This document shows, piece after piece, positions 18,195 through 28,027 of a stretch of DNA of 64,000 nt. The DNA comes from Micromonospora cabrerizensis. Lineage in GTDB: Bacteria > Actinomycetota > Actinomycetes > Mycobacteriales > Micromonosporaceae. Every line of letters begins with the position of its first letter. Positions within the stretch are counted from its first letter, which is position 1. The notes beneath the pieces were generated by a model. The model was not told where the DNA came from. It was given only the letters and a program-made list of their open reading frames with translations, and made no database searches. Position numbers and translations under genes: made by a program. The stretch spans positions 96,696 to 160,695 of the forward strand of contig NZ_JAKKFI010000060.1 in NCBI RefSeq assembly GCF_022230955.1, in the 5' to 3' direction.

Positions 18195-19469
18195 TCAGCG
18201 GCGATCGGGCCGGCCGGGCACCTGCCGGGGCTGCTGGCGCCCGCCGCCGACATCCAACGAGGCCCGGTCGGCGGCCGACGTACCGGAGGACCAGCCCTCG
18301 GCGTCCCGGACGCTGAGCCGGTGCCGGGTCACGCCGGGAAAGAGCGTGTCCAGTCGCTCCCGGACCGCCTCGCCCCGGGCGGCGAGCACCGGCAACAGTC
18401 GCTCCGCCCCGGCCGTCTCGGCCGACGCCTGGTCCGCCGCCTCGGTCGCCGCCTCGGTCGCCGCCTCGGTCGCCGTGCGCAGCCGCTCGCCGATCCGCAG
18501 CGCGAACGCGTTGAGGAAGGACTCGTCCCACACCTTCGTGCGCCGCCCCGACCCCGACCGCCGCTCGGCACGCCCACGCAGCATGGCGGCCGTGGCCTGG
18601 ACCAGCAGCGACGTGTAGAGCAGCTCCACCGCCACCAGGTCGGCCGGCCAACCCAGCACGGTGGCGAAGCCGAGATCGTCGGACCAGACCGCCTCGCACC
18701 TGTTCGCCGCCGCCACCTCCTGCACCAGCAGCGCCTTCGCACCCGCGTACGGGCTGTCGGTGCTCAGGCGTACCCCGCCGGGCAGGTCGCCGCGCTCCGA
18801 CCCAGCGGCCAGCAGCGCCTCGTCGATGCTGTGCCGGGCGATCAGCTCCTGCGCCTTACCGGTCAACGCCTCCGCCTCGGCCGGAAAGGTGGTCGACTCG
18901 GCCTTGGCCAGCAGCGCCCGGACCCGGTCCAACATCGGGGAGCCGCTGCGCGTACCCGCCGACCGTGCGGTGAGCGCGCCGGTCGTGCCCGGCGGTGGGC
19001 GCAACACCGCGATCGGCGGCAGGCTCTCCACCAGCGCGAGAGTGTCCACGGCCGCGCGGAGCGCGTCGGCCCGGTCCAGCCCCTCCGCGGCGGTCCAGGC
19101 AGCCAGCACGTCATGGCCTGTGTCCCGTGCCTCGGAGGTCAACTCGTGAAGCTGGTCGTCCCACCAGGCGGGGACCGGTTCGGCCTGCGCACGCCGTTGG
19201 GCGGCCATCGCGCTGCGGACGAGCCGCGCCGAGCGGGCGTCGAGCCGCCGGCTGGTGATCCGGTCCACGTCGACCGGCTGCCAGCCGCGCGGCCAGAGCC
19301 GGCCCAGAGCGCGGACCAGGCGACGCAGCAGGGCCGCGTCCACCGCCGTGGTGCCGTCCGCCGCGCCGGTGCCGACCATCAGTTGGTCCAGCTGCCGTTC
19401 GGCCTGCCGTACGTCGGTGCCGCGCACCGCCGCGAGTGCGTTGGCGACGAGTTCGTCCGCGTCCGGCAC
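18195..19469 (-). CDS. DUF2786 domain-containing protein
   Basis: The 424-residue cytoplasmic protein has a DUF2786 segment near residues 165-205 (LDRVRALLAKAESTTFPAEAEALTGKA, ARHSIDEALL). A second conserved part has WSDDLGFATVLGW and KVWDESFLNAFALRIGERL. Function of DUF2786 is unknown; a C-terminal AxEAATEAATEAA run comes from three copies of a 12-bp repeat at 18436-18471. I chose the GTG at 19469 because AAGGAGG lies five bases upstream; an ATG at 19532 is possible but has no ribosome site. Confidence 0.83.
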   Translation of the reverse strand: MPDADELVANALAAVRGTDVRQAERQLDQLMVGTGAADGTTAVDAALLRRLVRALGRLWPRGWQPVDVDRITSRRLDARSARLVRSAMAAQRRAQAEPVPAWWDDQLHELTSEARDTGHDVLAAWTAAEGLDRADALRAAVDTLALVESLPPIAVLRPPPGTTGALTARSAGTRSGSPMLDRVRALLAKAESTTFPAEAEALTGKAQELIARHSIDEALLAAGSERGDLPGGVRLSTDSPYAGAKALLVQEVAAANRCEAVWSDDLGFATVLGWPADLVAVELLYTSLLVQATAAMLRGRAERRSGSGRRTKVWDESFLNAFALRIGERLRTATEAATEAATEAADQASAETAGAERLLPVLAARGEAVRERLDTLFPGVTRHRLSVRDAEGWSSGTSAADRASLDVGGGRQQPRQVPGRPDRR

Positions 19470-19690
19470 GGGCACCTCCTTCTCGGGCTTCGGTTGCTCG
19501 GGCGTTCCTGCCCTTTCAGGCTGCATGATCATGCCGCTAGTGGTGTGGGAGTCGTGAAACGGGGATGGGGTCGGGCGCGGCTCGGGCCGTGATCGCCGCA
19601 GTTCGGTGTCGTTGTCTGTGGCACGCTGACTGGGCATGTTTCGGCGGGTTCGGGGTAGTTCGGACCTGACCCGAGGTGGATGCGAGGTGT

Positions 19691-20194
19691 GTGGTGGCCG
19701 ATTCGAGCCTGCCGAGCGCACGCACCGTGCCGGGCGCAGGTGCCGTCGATGCACGTTCCTCCACGCTCGTCGGCGTCCTGATCGGCATCGCGATCATGGC
19801 CGCGGTGGACGAGATCGTCTTCCACCAGTTGCTGGCGTGGCACCACTTCTACGACCGGTCCACCCCGTCGGTGGCACTGCTCTCCGACGGGCTGCTGCAC
19901 GCCGCCGAGGTGATCATCCTGGTCGGTGGGTTCTTCTGGTTCGCCGACCTGCGTCGACGGCGTGCCCTGTCGACCCGGTTGGCCTGGGGTGGCTTCCTGC
20001 TCGGCGCCGGAGGGTTCCAGGTCTTCGACGGGGTGGTCGACCACAAGGTGCTCCGGCTGCACCAGATCCGCTACGGCGTACACCTGCTGCCGTACGACGT
20101 GGTGTGGATCGCGTCCGGCGCGGTGCTGCTGCTGGCCGGGGCCGGTCTGCTCTGGTGGGCCCGGTCCCGACGGTCGGGCGACGGGCGCCGATGA
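19691..20194 (+). CDS. DUF2243 family membrane protein
   Basis: A roughly 167-residue protein with four hydrophobic helices and the DUF2243 hallmarks DEIVFHQLLAWHHFYD and GGFQVFDGVVDHKVL, including conserved His residues in the membrane. Role is unknown; in many actinobacteria the gene sits beside a CtaG-like cytochrome oxidase assembly protein, as here, where the stop overlaps the next start by 4 bp. GTG at 19691 or 19694 follow a GCGAGG site; both give almost the same protein. Confidence 0.86.
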   Translation: MVADSSLPSARTVPGAGAVDARSSTLVGVLIGIAIMAAVDEIVFHQLLAWHHFYDRSTPSVALLSDGLLHAAEVIILVGGFFWFADLRRRRALSTRLAWGGFLLGAGGFQVFDGVVDHKVLRLHQIRYGVHLLPYDVVWIASGAVLLLAGAGLLWWARSRRSGDGRR

Positions 20195-21102
20195 CGGTGG
20201 CCGTGCCGCCCGCGTTCGCGCACGGTGGGCACGTTGCGGACGGCCCGAGCTGGTTCCCGCTGCTCCCGGTCGTGCTGCTGGCCGTCGGCTACCTGCTGGC
20301 GGCCGCACGCGACCCGCGGGGGTGGGACCACCGGCGCACCGCCGCCTGGCTGGTCGGCTGCGCCCTGCTGGCGGTGGCCCTCGGGCCGCTGGGCCAACTC
20401 CCCGACGACCCGCGCGGGCACATGGCGCAGCACCTGCTGCTCGGCATGCTGGCCCCGCTCGGGCTGGTGCTCGGCGCTCCGGTGACCCTGCTGCTGCGGG
20501 TCGCCCCGCCGCCGGTACGCCGGGTGGTGGGCCGGCTGCTGCGCGCCCGAGCGCTGCACCTGCTCGCCCACCCGGTCACCGCCGCGCTGCTCAGCACCGG
20601 AGGGCTGGCGCTGGTGCTGCTCACCCCGCTGTACGCGGCGGCCGAACGTCACACCGCGCTGCACCACGCCCTGCACCTGCACTATGTGGCCGCCGGGTAC
20701 CTGTTCGCCTGGTCCCTGGCCGGGCCGGACCCAGCCCCGCGTCGTCCGGGACTGGCGGTACGGGTGGGCGCGCTCCTGGGCGCGGCGGCCGGTCACGCCG
20801 TGCTGGCCAAGTACCTGTACGCGCATGCCGAAACCCTGCCGCCCGGCCTCACCGACCGAGATCCGGCGGCGTTCCAGTCGGCCGCCCAGCTCATGTACTA
20901 CGGCGGTGACCTGGCGGAGCTGCTCCTGGCGGTGGCCCTCTTCGCCACCTGGTACAACCGCCCCAACCGCCTGCGCCCGCCCCGCTCCACCCGGTCGCCC
21001 CGCCCCACCCGGTCGCACCGCTCCACCCGGTCGCACCGCTCCACCCGGTTGATCAAGAAGTTTGCGTCACCAGGGAACGATTCTTTGACGCAAACTTCTT
21101 GA
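20191..21102 (+). CDS. CtaG-like cytochrome c oxidase assembly protein
   Basis: The 303-residue integral membrane protein belongs to the CtaG_Caa3 family, proposed to help insert copper or haem into cytochrome oxidase. Six or seven transmembrane helices are evident, with conserved membrane histidines in HMAQHLLLGMLAPLG, HHALHLHYVAAG and LMYYGGDLAELLLA. The start overlaps the DUF2243 stop. The C-terminus is odd: an Arg/Ser/Thr/His-rich tail (RSHRST repeats) produced by an 18-bp tandem repeat, and the last 18 residues are encoded by a long hairpin that contains the stop codon, so the original end was probably earlier. Confidence 0.86.
   Translation: MTVAVPPAFAHGGHVADGPSWFPLLPVVLLAVGYLLAAARDPRGWDHRRTAAWLVGCALLAVALGPLGQLPDDPRGHMAQHLLLGMLAPLGLVLGAPVTLLLRVAPPPVRRVVGRLLRARALHLLAHPVTAALLSTGGLALVLLTPLYAAAERHTALHHALHLHYVAAGYLFAWSLAGPDPAPRRPGLAVRVGALLGAAAGHAVLAKYLYAHAETLPPGLTDRDPAAFQSAAQLMYYGGDLAELLLAVALFATWYNRPNRLRPPRSTRSPRPTRSHRSTRSHRSTRLIKKFASPGNDSLTQTS
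20975..21048 (+). repeat. 18-bp degenerate tandem repeat at 3' end of CtaG-like gene
   Basis: The unit CGGTCGCACCGCTCCACC recurs about four times with substitutions (some units CGCCCC instead of CGCACC), encoding R-S-(H/P)-R-(S/P)-T. It runs straight into the long hairpin. Confidence 0.75.
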
Positions 21103-21107
21103 TCAAC
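21048..21107. repeat. Perfect 22-bp inverted repeat (long hairpin)
   Basis: The left arm at 21048-21069 begins GTTGATCAAGAAG and the right arm at 21086-21107 is its exact complement over 22 bases, with a 16-base loop. Arms are about 59% A/T, unlike neighbouring DNA. The CtaG-like stop codon is in the right arm; the convergent CoA-transferase ends 29 bp beyond. It may act as a bidirectional terminator or be a dispersed hairpin element. Confidence 0.85.
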
Positions 21108-21135
21108 TCGACGGTACGGGCGCTGCCAGCCGAGG

Positions 21136-22320
21136 TCACTGCCAATCGGTGAGGATCTCCTCGACCGGTAGGGCGTCCCGTTCCGGGTCCGGAGCGGGAG
21201 CCGGTCGGGCAGTCGGTGTCCGGTCGAAGCGCGGCGCTGGTGCCGGCTGGATCTCGCCACCGACCTCGACGAACGTGCCCCGGGCGGCGTTGTGCGGATG
21301 CTGGTGCGCCTCCCCGGGGGCGAGCACCGGCGCGACGCAGGCATCCAGGTCGGCGAAGACCGCCGTCCACTCGTCCCGGGTCCGCTCGGCGAACCGCTCG
21401 GTGAACCGTCGCCGCAGCTCGTCCCAGCCGCTCGGGTCGTACTGCGCGGGCAGGTCCGGGTCGTCGGCGAGGTCGAGGCCCGCCAGCAGAACGGCGTAGA
21501 AGGCAGGTTCCATCGCGCCGACGGCCATGAAACCACCGTCCGAGGTGGCGTACGTGTCGTAGAACGGCGCACCGCCGTCGAACATGTTGCGCCCCCGCGG
21601 CGCCGCCCACAGGCCGGTGCCGAGCAGCCCGTGCAGGAACGACGTGAGCAGCGCCGAACCGTCCACCATGGCCGCGTCGACCACCTGACCGGCACCGGAG
21701 CGTTCCCGTTCGAGCAGCGCGGCCAGCACGCCGACGGCCAGCAGCATCCCACCTCCGCCGAAGTCGCCGAGCAGGTTCATCGGCGCGTACGGGCGCTCGC
21801 CGGCCCGCCCCAGCGGCTCCAACGCCCCGGCGACCGCGATGTAGTCGATGTCGTGCCCGGCGCGGGCTGCCAGTGGGCCGTCCTGGCCCCAGCCGGTCAT
21901 CCGCGCGTACACCAGCCGGGGGTTGCGGGCCTGGCACACCTCCGGGCCGAAGCCGAGCCGCTCGGCGACACCCGGCCGGTACGCCTCGACCAGCACGTCC
22001 GCCCGCTCGGTCAGGCGCAGGAGGTCCGCCACCCCGGCCGGGGACTTCAGGTCCAGCGTGGTGACCCGCCGGCCGCGCTGCAACGGCCCGCCGGTCGGCG
22101 CGGCCAGGCGTCCCGCACCCGGGGCGCCCGGCCGGTCCACCCGCACCACGTCGGCGCCGAGGTCCGCCAGCACCATGCACCCGAACGGCGCAGGGGCGAG
22201 GCTCGCCAGCTCGACCACCCGCACCCCGGCGAGCGGCCCGCCCCGCGTCGAGCCGCCCGTTGCGGTGCCCGGGTGTTCGGCCGGGGCCGGTCCGCCGGGG
22301 CTCGGCCAGGAGGCCGTCAC
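21136..22320 (-). CDS. CaiB/BaiF-type CoA transferase (class III)
   Basis: Class III CoA transferases move CoA between carboxylic acids, or racemise 2-methylacyl-CoA in close relatives. The 394-residue protein has N-terminal LAGVRVVELASLAPAPFGCMVLADLGADVVRVDRPG, a helix-rich middle (ERADVLVEAYRPGVAERLG, RLVYARMTGWGQDGP, HDIDYIAVAGAL) and the C-terminal WTAVFADLDACVAPVL, matching alpha-methylacyl-CoA racemase relatives best. GTG start overlaps the upstream stop by 4 bp, so it is the last gene of the acyl-CoA operon. A racemase role would fit degradation of methyl-branched acids; not provable here. Confidence 0.9.
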   Translation of the reverse strand: MTASWPSPGGPAPAEHPGTATGGSTRGGPLAGVRVVELASLAPAPFGCMVLADLGADVVRVDRPGAPGAGRLAAPTGGPLQRGRRVTTLDLKSPAGVADLLRLTERADVLVEAYRPGVAERLGFGPEVCQARNPRLVYARMTGWGQDGPLAARAGHDIDYIAVAGALEPLGRAGERPYAPMNLLGDFGGGGMLLAVGVLAALLERERSGAGQVVDAAMVDGSALLTSFLHGLLGTGLWAAPRGRNMFDGGAPFYDTYATSDGGFMAVGAMEPAFYAVLLAGLDLADDPDLPAQYDPSGWDELRRRFTERFAERTRDEWTAVFADLDACVAPVLAPGEAHQHPHNAARGTFVEVGGEIQPAPAPRFDRTPTARPAPAPDPERDALPVEEILTDWQ

Positions 22321-24473
22321 GCGACGGCCGGTTCGGCGGGGCGGGCGGCCAGTCGGTCGACCAGATCGGCCGGGGGTGTGAACCGGTCGCCGTAGCGCTC
22401 GGCCAGTTCGGTGGCGCGGGCCGCGAAGCCGGCCGGGCCGCCCGCGTACTGGCGGACGTAGCGGATCACCCCTCCCGTCCAGGCCGGGAAACCGATGCCG
22501 AAGATCGAGCCGATGTTGGCGTCGGTCTCGGTCCGCAGCACTCCCTCGTCGAGGCAGCGCAGCGCGTCCAGCGCCTCGGCGAAGAGCATCCGCTCCTGGA
22601 GGTCGGTGAACGGCACCGCCCGACCCGCGTCGGTGGCCAGGTCGATGAGGCCGGGCCAGAGCCGGCCCCGGGTGCCGTCGTCGTAGGAGTAGAAGCCGCG
22701 CCCGCCGGCGCGCCCCGGCCGGTCGTACGCGTCGACCAGCTCGTCCACGAGCCGGTGCGCGGGCAGCGGCAGGTACTCCTCGCTGGCCGCCTCGAATTGA
22801 CGGCGGATCCGCTGGATCAGGGTGAGGCTGACCTCGTCGGCCAGCGCGAGCGGCCCGGTCGGGTAGCCGGCCTGGAGGGCGGCCTGCTCCACGGACGCGG
22901 CGGGAACACCCTCGGCGACCATGCCGACCGCCTCGTCGATGAACCGGCCGATCACCCGGCTGGTGAAGAAGCCCCGGCCGTCGTTGACCACGATCGGGGT
23001 CTTGCCGATCCGCCGGCCCAGGTCGAAGGCCCGCGCCAGCGCGGCGTCACCGGTCTGTTCGCCGACCACGATCTCCAGCAGGGGCATCCGGTCCACCGGG
23101 GAGAAGAAGTGCATGCCGATGAAGTCGGCCGGGCGGTCCACACCCGTGGCGAGCCCGGTGATCGGCAGAGTGGAGGTGTTGGAGGCGATGAGCGCGCCGG
23201 GTGCCAGCACCGGCAGTACCTCGGCGAAGACCGCCTGCTTCAGCGCCGGGTCCTCGAAGACCGCCTCGATCACCGCGTCGCAGCCGGCCAACGCGTCCAC
23301 CTGGTCGGTGGTGGTGATCCGGGCCAGCACGGCACGGGCGTCCGCCTCCGTGGCACGGCCCTTGCGCACCCTGCGGGCCAGCAGCCGCTCGGCGTGCTCC
23401 CGGGCGCGTCCCGCGGCCTCCGGTGAGACGTCCCTGACCACGACGTCCAGGCCGGCGCTGGCGCAGGCGTACGCGATGCCCGCGCCCATCATGCCGGCGC
23501 CGAGCACCGCCACCCGGCGTACCGGGGGGACGTCCACACCGGATGGTCGGGCGGCACCACCGTTGACGGCCTTCAGGTCGAAGAAGAAGGCCCCGATCAT
23601 GTTCTTGGCGACCTGTCCGGTGAGCAGCCCGATCAGGTGCCGGGTCTCCACGGTCAGCGCGGTCTCCAGGTCGACCTGCGCGCCCTCGACGGCGGCGGCG
23701 AGGATCGCCTCGGGCGCGGGCAGCCGGGCACCCTTGAGCTGCTTGCGCAGGGTGGCCGGGAAGGCGGGCAGCTGGGCGGCCAGCGAACGGCTGGCCGGGG
23801 TGCCGCCGGGCATCCGGTAGTCCGGTCGGTCCCACGGCTGCGTGGGGTGCGGGTTCGCCGCGATCCAGGCCCGTGCGTGGTCCAGCATCTCGGTGGGCGT
23901 GGCGACCACCTCGTCCACGATGCCGGTGGCCAGGGCGTCGGCCGGTCGCATCCGCCGGCCGGTGAGCAGCACCGTGGTCAGCGCACCCGCCAGGCCGAGC
24001 ATCCGTACCGTCCGGGTGACCCCGCCGGCCCCGGGCAGCAGGCCCAGGGTCACCTCGGGCAGCCCGAGCCGGCTGTCCGGCGCGTCCAGCGCGATCCGGT
24101 GGTGACAGGCGAGCGCGATCTCCAGGCCGCCGCCGAGCGCGGAGCCGTTGACGGCCGCGACCACCGGCCGGCCCAGCGTCTCCAGGCGGCGCAGGTCCCG
24201 TTTGATGGTGCCGAGCAGCTCCGCCAGCGCGGGCGCGTCGGCGCGGGTGGCCCGGATCATCTCGGGCAGGTCGCCGCCGGCGAAGAAGGTCGGCTTCGCG
24301 CTGGTGACGATGACCCCGGTCAGCTCTTCGCGTTCGGCCTCCAGCCGGTCGAGCACCGCGCTCATCGAGGCGGCGTACGCCCGGTTCATGGTGTTGGCGG
24401 ACTGGTCGGGGTCGTCCAGGGTGAGCGTGACGATGCCGTCGGCGCCGCGGTCGTACCGGATGGTGGTGGTCAT
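22317..24473 (-). CDS. fadB: Multifunctional enoyl-CoA hydratase / 3-hydroxyacyl-CoA dehydrogenase (FadB/FadJ-like)
   Basis: The 718-residue cytoplasmic enzyme runs two steps of beta-oxidation. Residues 1-200 are an enoyl-CoA hydratase with the oxyanion region FFAGGDLPEM and GSALGGGLEIALACHHRIA, and hydratase GLLPGAGG. From about 315 comes a 3-hydroxyacyl-CoA dehydrogenase with NAD motif VAVLGAGMMGAGIAYACA, SNTSTLPIT and the catalytic His in GMHFFSPVD, then the C-terminal dehydrogenase domain (GFFTSRVIGRFIDEA). ATG 24473 has GGAGGA before it. Third gene of the acyl-CoA operon, 14 bp after the thiolase. Confidence 0.95.
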   Translation of the reverse strand: MTTTIRYDRGADGIVTLTLDDPDQSANTMNRAYAASMSAVLDRLEAEREELTGVIVTSAKPTFFAGGDLPEMIRATRADAPALAELLGTIKRDLRRLETLGRPVVAAVNGSALGGGLEIALACHHRIALDAPDSRLGLPEVTLGLLPGAGGVTRTVRMLGLAGALTTVLLTGRRMRPADALATGIVDEVVATPTEMLDHARAWIAANPHPTQPWDRPDYRMPGGTPASRSLAAQLPAFPATLRKQLKGARLPAPEAILAAAVEGAQVDLETALTVETRHLIGLLTGQVAKNMIGAFFFDLKAVNGGAARPSGVDVPPVRRVAVLGAGMMGAGIAYACASAGLDVVVRDVSPEAAGRAREHAERLLARRVRKGRATEADARAVLARITTTDQVDALAGCDAVIEAVFEDPALKQAVFAEVLPVLAPGALIASNTSTLPITGLATGVDRPADFIGMHFFSPVDRMPLLEIVVGEQTGDAALARAFDLGRRIGKTPIVVNDGRGFFTSRVIGRFIDEAVGMVAEGVPAASVEQAALQAGYPTGPLALADEVSLTLIQRIRRQFEAASEEYLPLPAHRLVDELVDAYDRPGRAGGRGFYSYDDGTRGRLWPGLIDLATDAGRAVPFTDLQERMLFAEALDALRCLDEGVLRTETDANIGSIFGIGFPAWTGGVIRYVRQYAGGPAGFAARATELAERYGDRFTPPADLVDRLAARPAEPAVA

Positions 24474-24487
24474 GGTCGTCCTCCGGG

Positions 24488-25691
<1,204 letters not shown>

Positions 25692-25702
<11 letters not shown>

Positions 25703-26858
25703 GGGCGATCAGCTCCTTCATGATCTCGTTGGTGCCGCCGTAGATCTTCTGGACGCGGGCGTCGGCGTACATCCGGGCGATCGGGTACTCCGTCGTGTAG
25801 CCGTAGCCGCCGAACAGTTGCAGGCACCGGTCGACGACCTCGCACTGCCCGTCGGTGAGCCAGGATTTCGCCATCGCCGCGGTGGCCACGTCCAGGTCGC
25901 CGCGGCTGTGTCGGACGATGCAGTCGTCCAGGAAGACCCGGCTGACCCGGGTGCGGGTGGCGCACTCGGCGAGCACCATCCGGGTGTTCTGGTGGCCCAT
26001 CAGGGTCTTGCCGAAGGCCGTGCGCTCCTTGGCGTACGCGACGGTCAGCGCGACGGCCCGTTCCATGGCCGCGACCGCGCCGACGCCGATCACCAGTCGT
26101 TCCTGCGGGAGCTGCTGCATGAGCTGGATGAAACCCAGCCCCTCGGCGCCGCCGAGCAGGTTGGCCGCCGGCACCCGGAACTCGTCGAAGAACAGCTCGG
26201 CGGTGTCGTTGGCGTGCAGCCCGATCTTGGACAGCAGCCGGCCCCGGCGGAAGCCCTCCGGGTCACCGCTCACCTCGCAGACCAGCAGCGAGACACCGGC
26301 CGCCCGCTGCTCGGGGTCGGTCTTCACGGCCACGATGATCAGATCGGCCAGGCCGCCGTTGGTGATGAACGTCTTCGCGCCCGTGACCAGGTAGTCGTCG
26401 CCGTCCCGGACCGCCCGGGTGCGCATCGCCTGAAGGTCGGAGCCGCCGTCCGGCTCGGTCATCGCGATCGCACCGACCAGCTCGCCGCTGCACAGGCCGG
26501 GCAGCCACCGTCGCTTCTGCTCCTCGCTGCCGTACGCCACCAGGTACCCCGTGACGATGCCACTGTGGACGGCCAGCCCGAGGCTGCTCTCCCCGGTGTA
26601 CGCCTGCTCGTGCAGCATGACGGCCTCGTGGGTGAACCCGCCGCCCCCGCCGCCGTACTCTTCCGGGACGGACAGACCGAGCAGCCCCAGCTCACCGGCG
26701 CGCCGGTAGTGCTCACGGTCCGGGTGGCCCTGGGTCAGCAGGCGGTCGGCGTGCGGCAACACCTCCTTGGTGAAGAAGGTGCGGGCCAGGTCGGCCAGGT
26801 CGTCGTGCTCCGGCTCGCGCCAGGGCGAGGGGGGACCGTCGAGCGGGGGCGTCGGCAT
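25692..26858 (-). CDS. Acyl-CoA dehydrogenase
   Basis: The 388-residue FAD enzyme oxidises acyl-CoA to enoyl-CoA, the first beta-oxidation step. Visible are [16 protein letters not shown], the mid-domain [34 protein letters not shown], and the C-terminal [20 protein letters not shown] and [14 protein letters not shown]. First gene of a four-gene operon (this, thiolase, FadB, CoA transferase). The ATG at 26858 follows GAGGGTGG; a further upstream frame adds 12 residues. Confidence 0.94.
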
Positions 26859-26944
26859 GTGCACCACCCTCGCGCGCTGTTGGCGACCTGTCAATAAGTC
26901 TCGATGATGGTTGGGCTGGGTCGCTGATGGGCGAGGATCGTGCC

Positions 26945-27262
26945 ATGAGTGCCACGCCTCCCGCCCTGCTCGACGGTGCCCGGGTCACCATGTTCGCCAA
27001 CCTGGAGCCGGGGCAGCTGCCGACCGGTGCGACCCGCCACTCCGTCGAGGGCTTCGCTGAGCTGGTCGTACGCCTCGCGATCGCCCGTTACGACGACGAC
27101 GTGGATGCCTACCTCTTCTACTGCACGAGTGACTGGGTGGTCGTGACGGACACGTTTCATCCAACCGAGGCGGAGGCTGTCGCCCAGGCGGAGCGGGAGT
27201 TCGGGGACGTGAGCTTCGTGCGAGTTTCACCAACCCTCGGTGACCTGGAGGTCCAGCGCTGA
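26945..27262 (+). CDS. Hypothetical protein, 105 residues
   Basis: A small soluble protein without signal or membrane helix. Recognisable parts: a beta-rich N-terminus (VTMFANLEPGQLPTG), a middle VVRLAIARYDDDVDAYLFYCTSDWVVVTDTFHPTEAEAVAQAEREF. The last phrase resembles tails of small uncharacterised actinobacterial proteins. Its ATG follows GCGAGG. It is divergent from the acyl-CoA operon with 86 bp between, and upstream of a TetR gene on the same strand. No function is claimed. Confidence 0.7.
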   Translation: MSATPPALLDGARVTMFANLEPGQLPTGATRHSVEGFAELVVRLAIARYDDDVDAYLFYCTSDWVVVTDTFHPTEAEAVAQAEREFGDVSFVRVSPTLGDLEVQR

Positions 27263-27372
27263 TCGACTCGGATTTCTGCAACTCGGGGTGTCCCCTGGCG
27301 CCGGACAACCCGAGTTCAAGGAAACCAAGTTGATCAAGGGCTGGCCTGCGAGCTCCCGATAGGGTCGGGCAG

Positions 27373-28017
27373 ATGAGTGTCGAGACGGCTCCGCGCCGCC
27401 GCCGTTTGGAGCCGGACGCCCGGCGGGGGCAGATCCTGGCCTGTGCGGTCCGGCTGTTCGGCGAGCGCCCGTACGCGGACGTCTCGACCACCGACATCGC
27501 ACGGGAGGCCGGTGTCGCCCGCGGCCTGGTCAACCACTACTTCGGCGCGAAGAAGGACCTCTACCTGGAGGTCGTCCGGGTCATGGTGACCATCCCGGAG
27601 GTCGCCGTGGAGCGCCTGCCCAAGGGAGACCTGCGGACCCGGGTCGACGCCAGCGTCACCTGGTTCCTCGACGTGGTGTCCCGGCACAGCACCTCCTGGC
27701 TCGCCGCCGTCACCGCCCGGGGGATGGGCGGCGACGCCGACGTCGAGCGGGTGCTCGCCGAGGCCGAAGAGGTCGCCGCGGACCGGATGCTCGTCGCCGT
27801 CGGACTGGCCGGCCAGGCCGCGCACCACCAGGAGCTTCGCGGCATGGTGCGGGCGTACTGCGGGTTGGCGACGTCGACCGCCCGGGAGTGGCTCCAGCGT
27901 GGCGCGCTGACCCGCCCCCAGGTGCACCTGCTGCTCACCACCACCCTGCTGACCATCGTCGAACAGGTCATCCCGCAGGTCATCGCCGACAGCGAGCCGG
28001 CTCGGCCCCAGGCCTGA
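27373..28017 (+). CDS. TetR family transcriptional regulator
   Basis: The 214-residue regulator has an N-terminal TetR helix-turn-helix (RGQILACAVRLFGERPYADVSTTDIAREAG, VARGLVNHYFGAKKDLYLEV) and a helical ligand domain. It sits close to the four-gene acyl-CoA operon and may be its repressor, responding to an acyl-CoA; this is inference from position only. The ribosome site is weak. Confidence 0.88.
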   Translation: MSVETAPRRRRLEPDARRGQILACAVRLFGERPYADVSTTDIAREAGVARGLVNHYFGAKKDLYLEVVRVMVTIPEVAVERLPKGDLRTRVDASVTWFLDVVSRHSTSWLAAVTARGMGGDADVERVLAEAEEVAADRMLVAVGLAGQAAHHQELRGMVRAYCGLATSTAREWLQRGALTRPQVHLLLTTTLLTIVEQVIPQVIADSEPARPQA

Positions 28018-28027
28018 GGGGGTTCGC

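Noticed and set aside
21053..22180. A 375-codon minus-strand frame in another phase of the CoA-transferase gene
   Set aside because: It repeats Gly/Arg-rich shadow translation and only its last residues, from the hairpin, look non-random.
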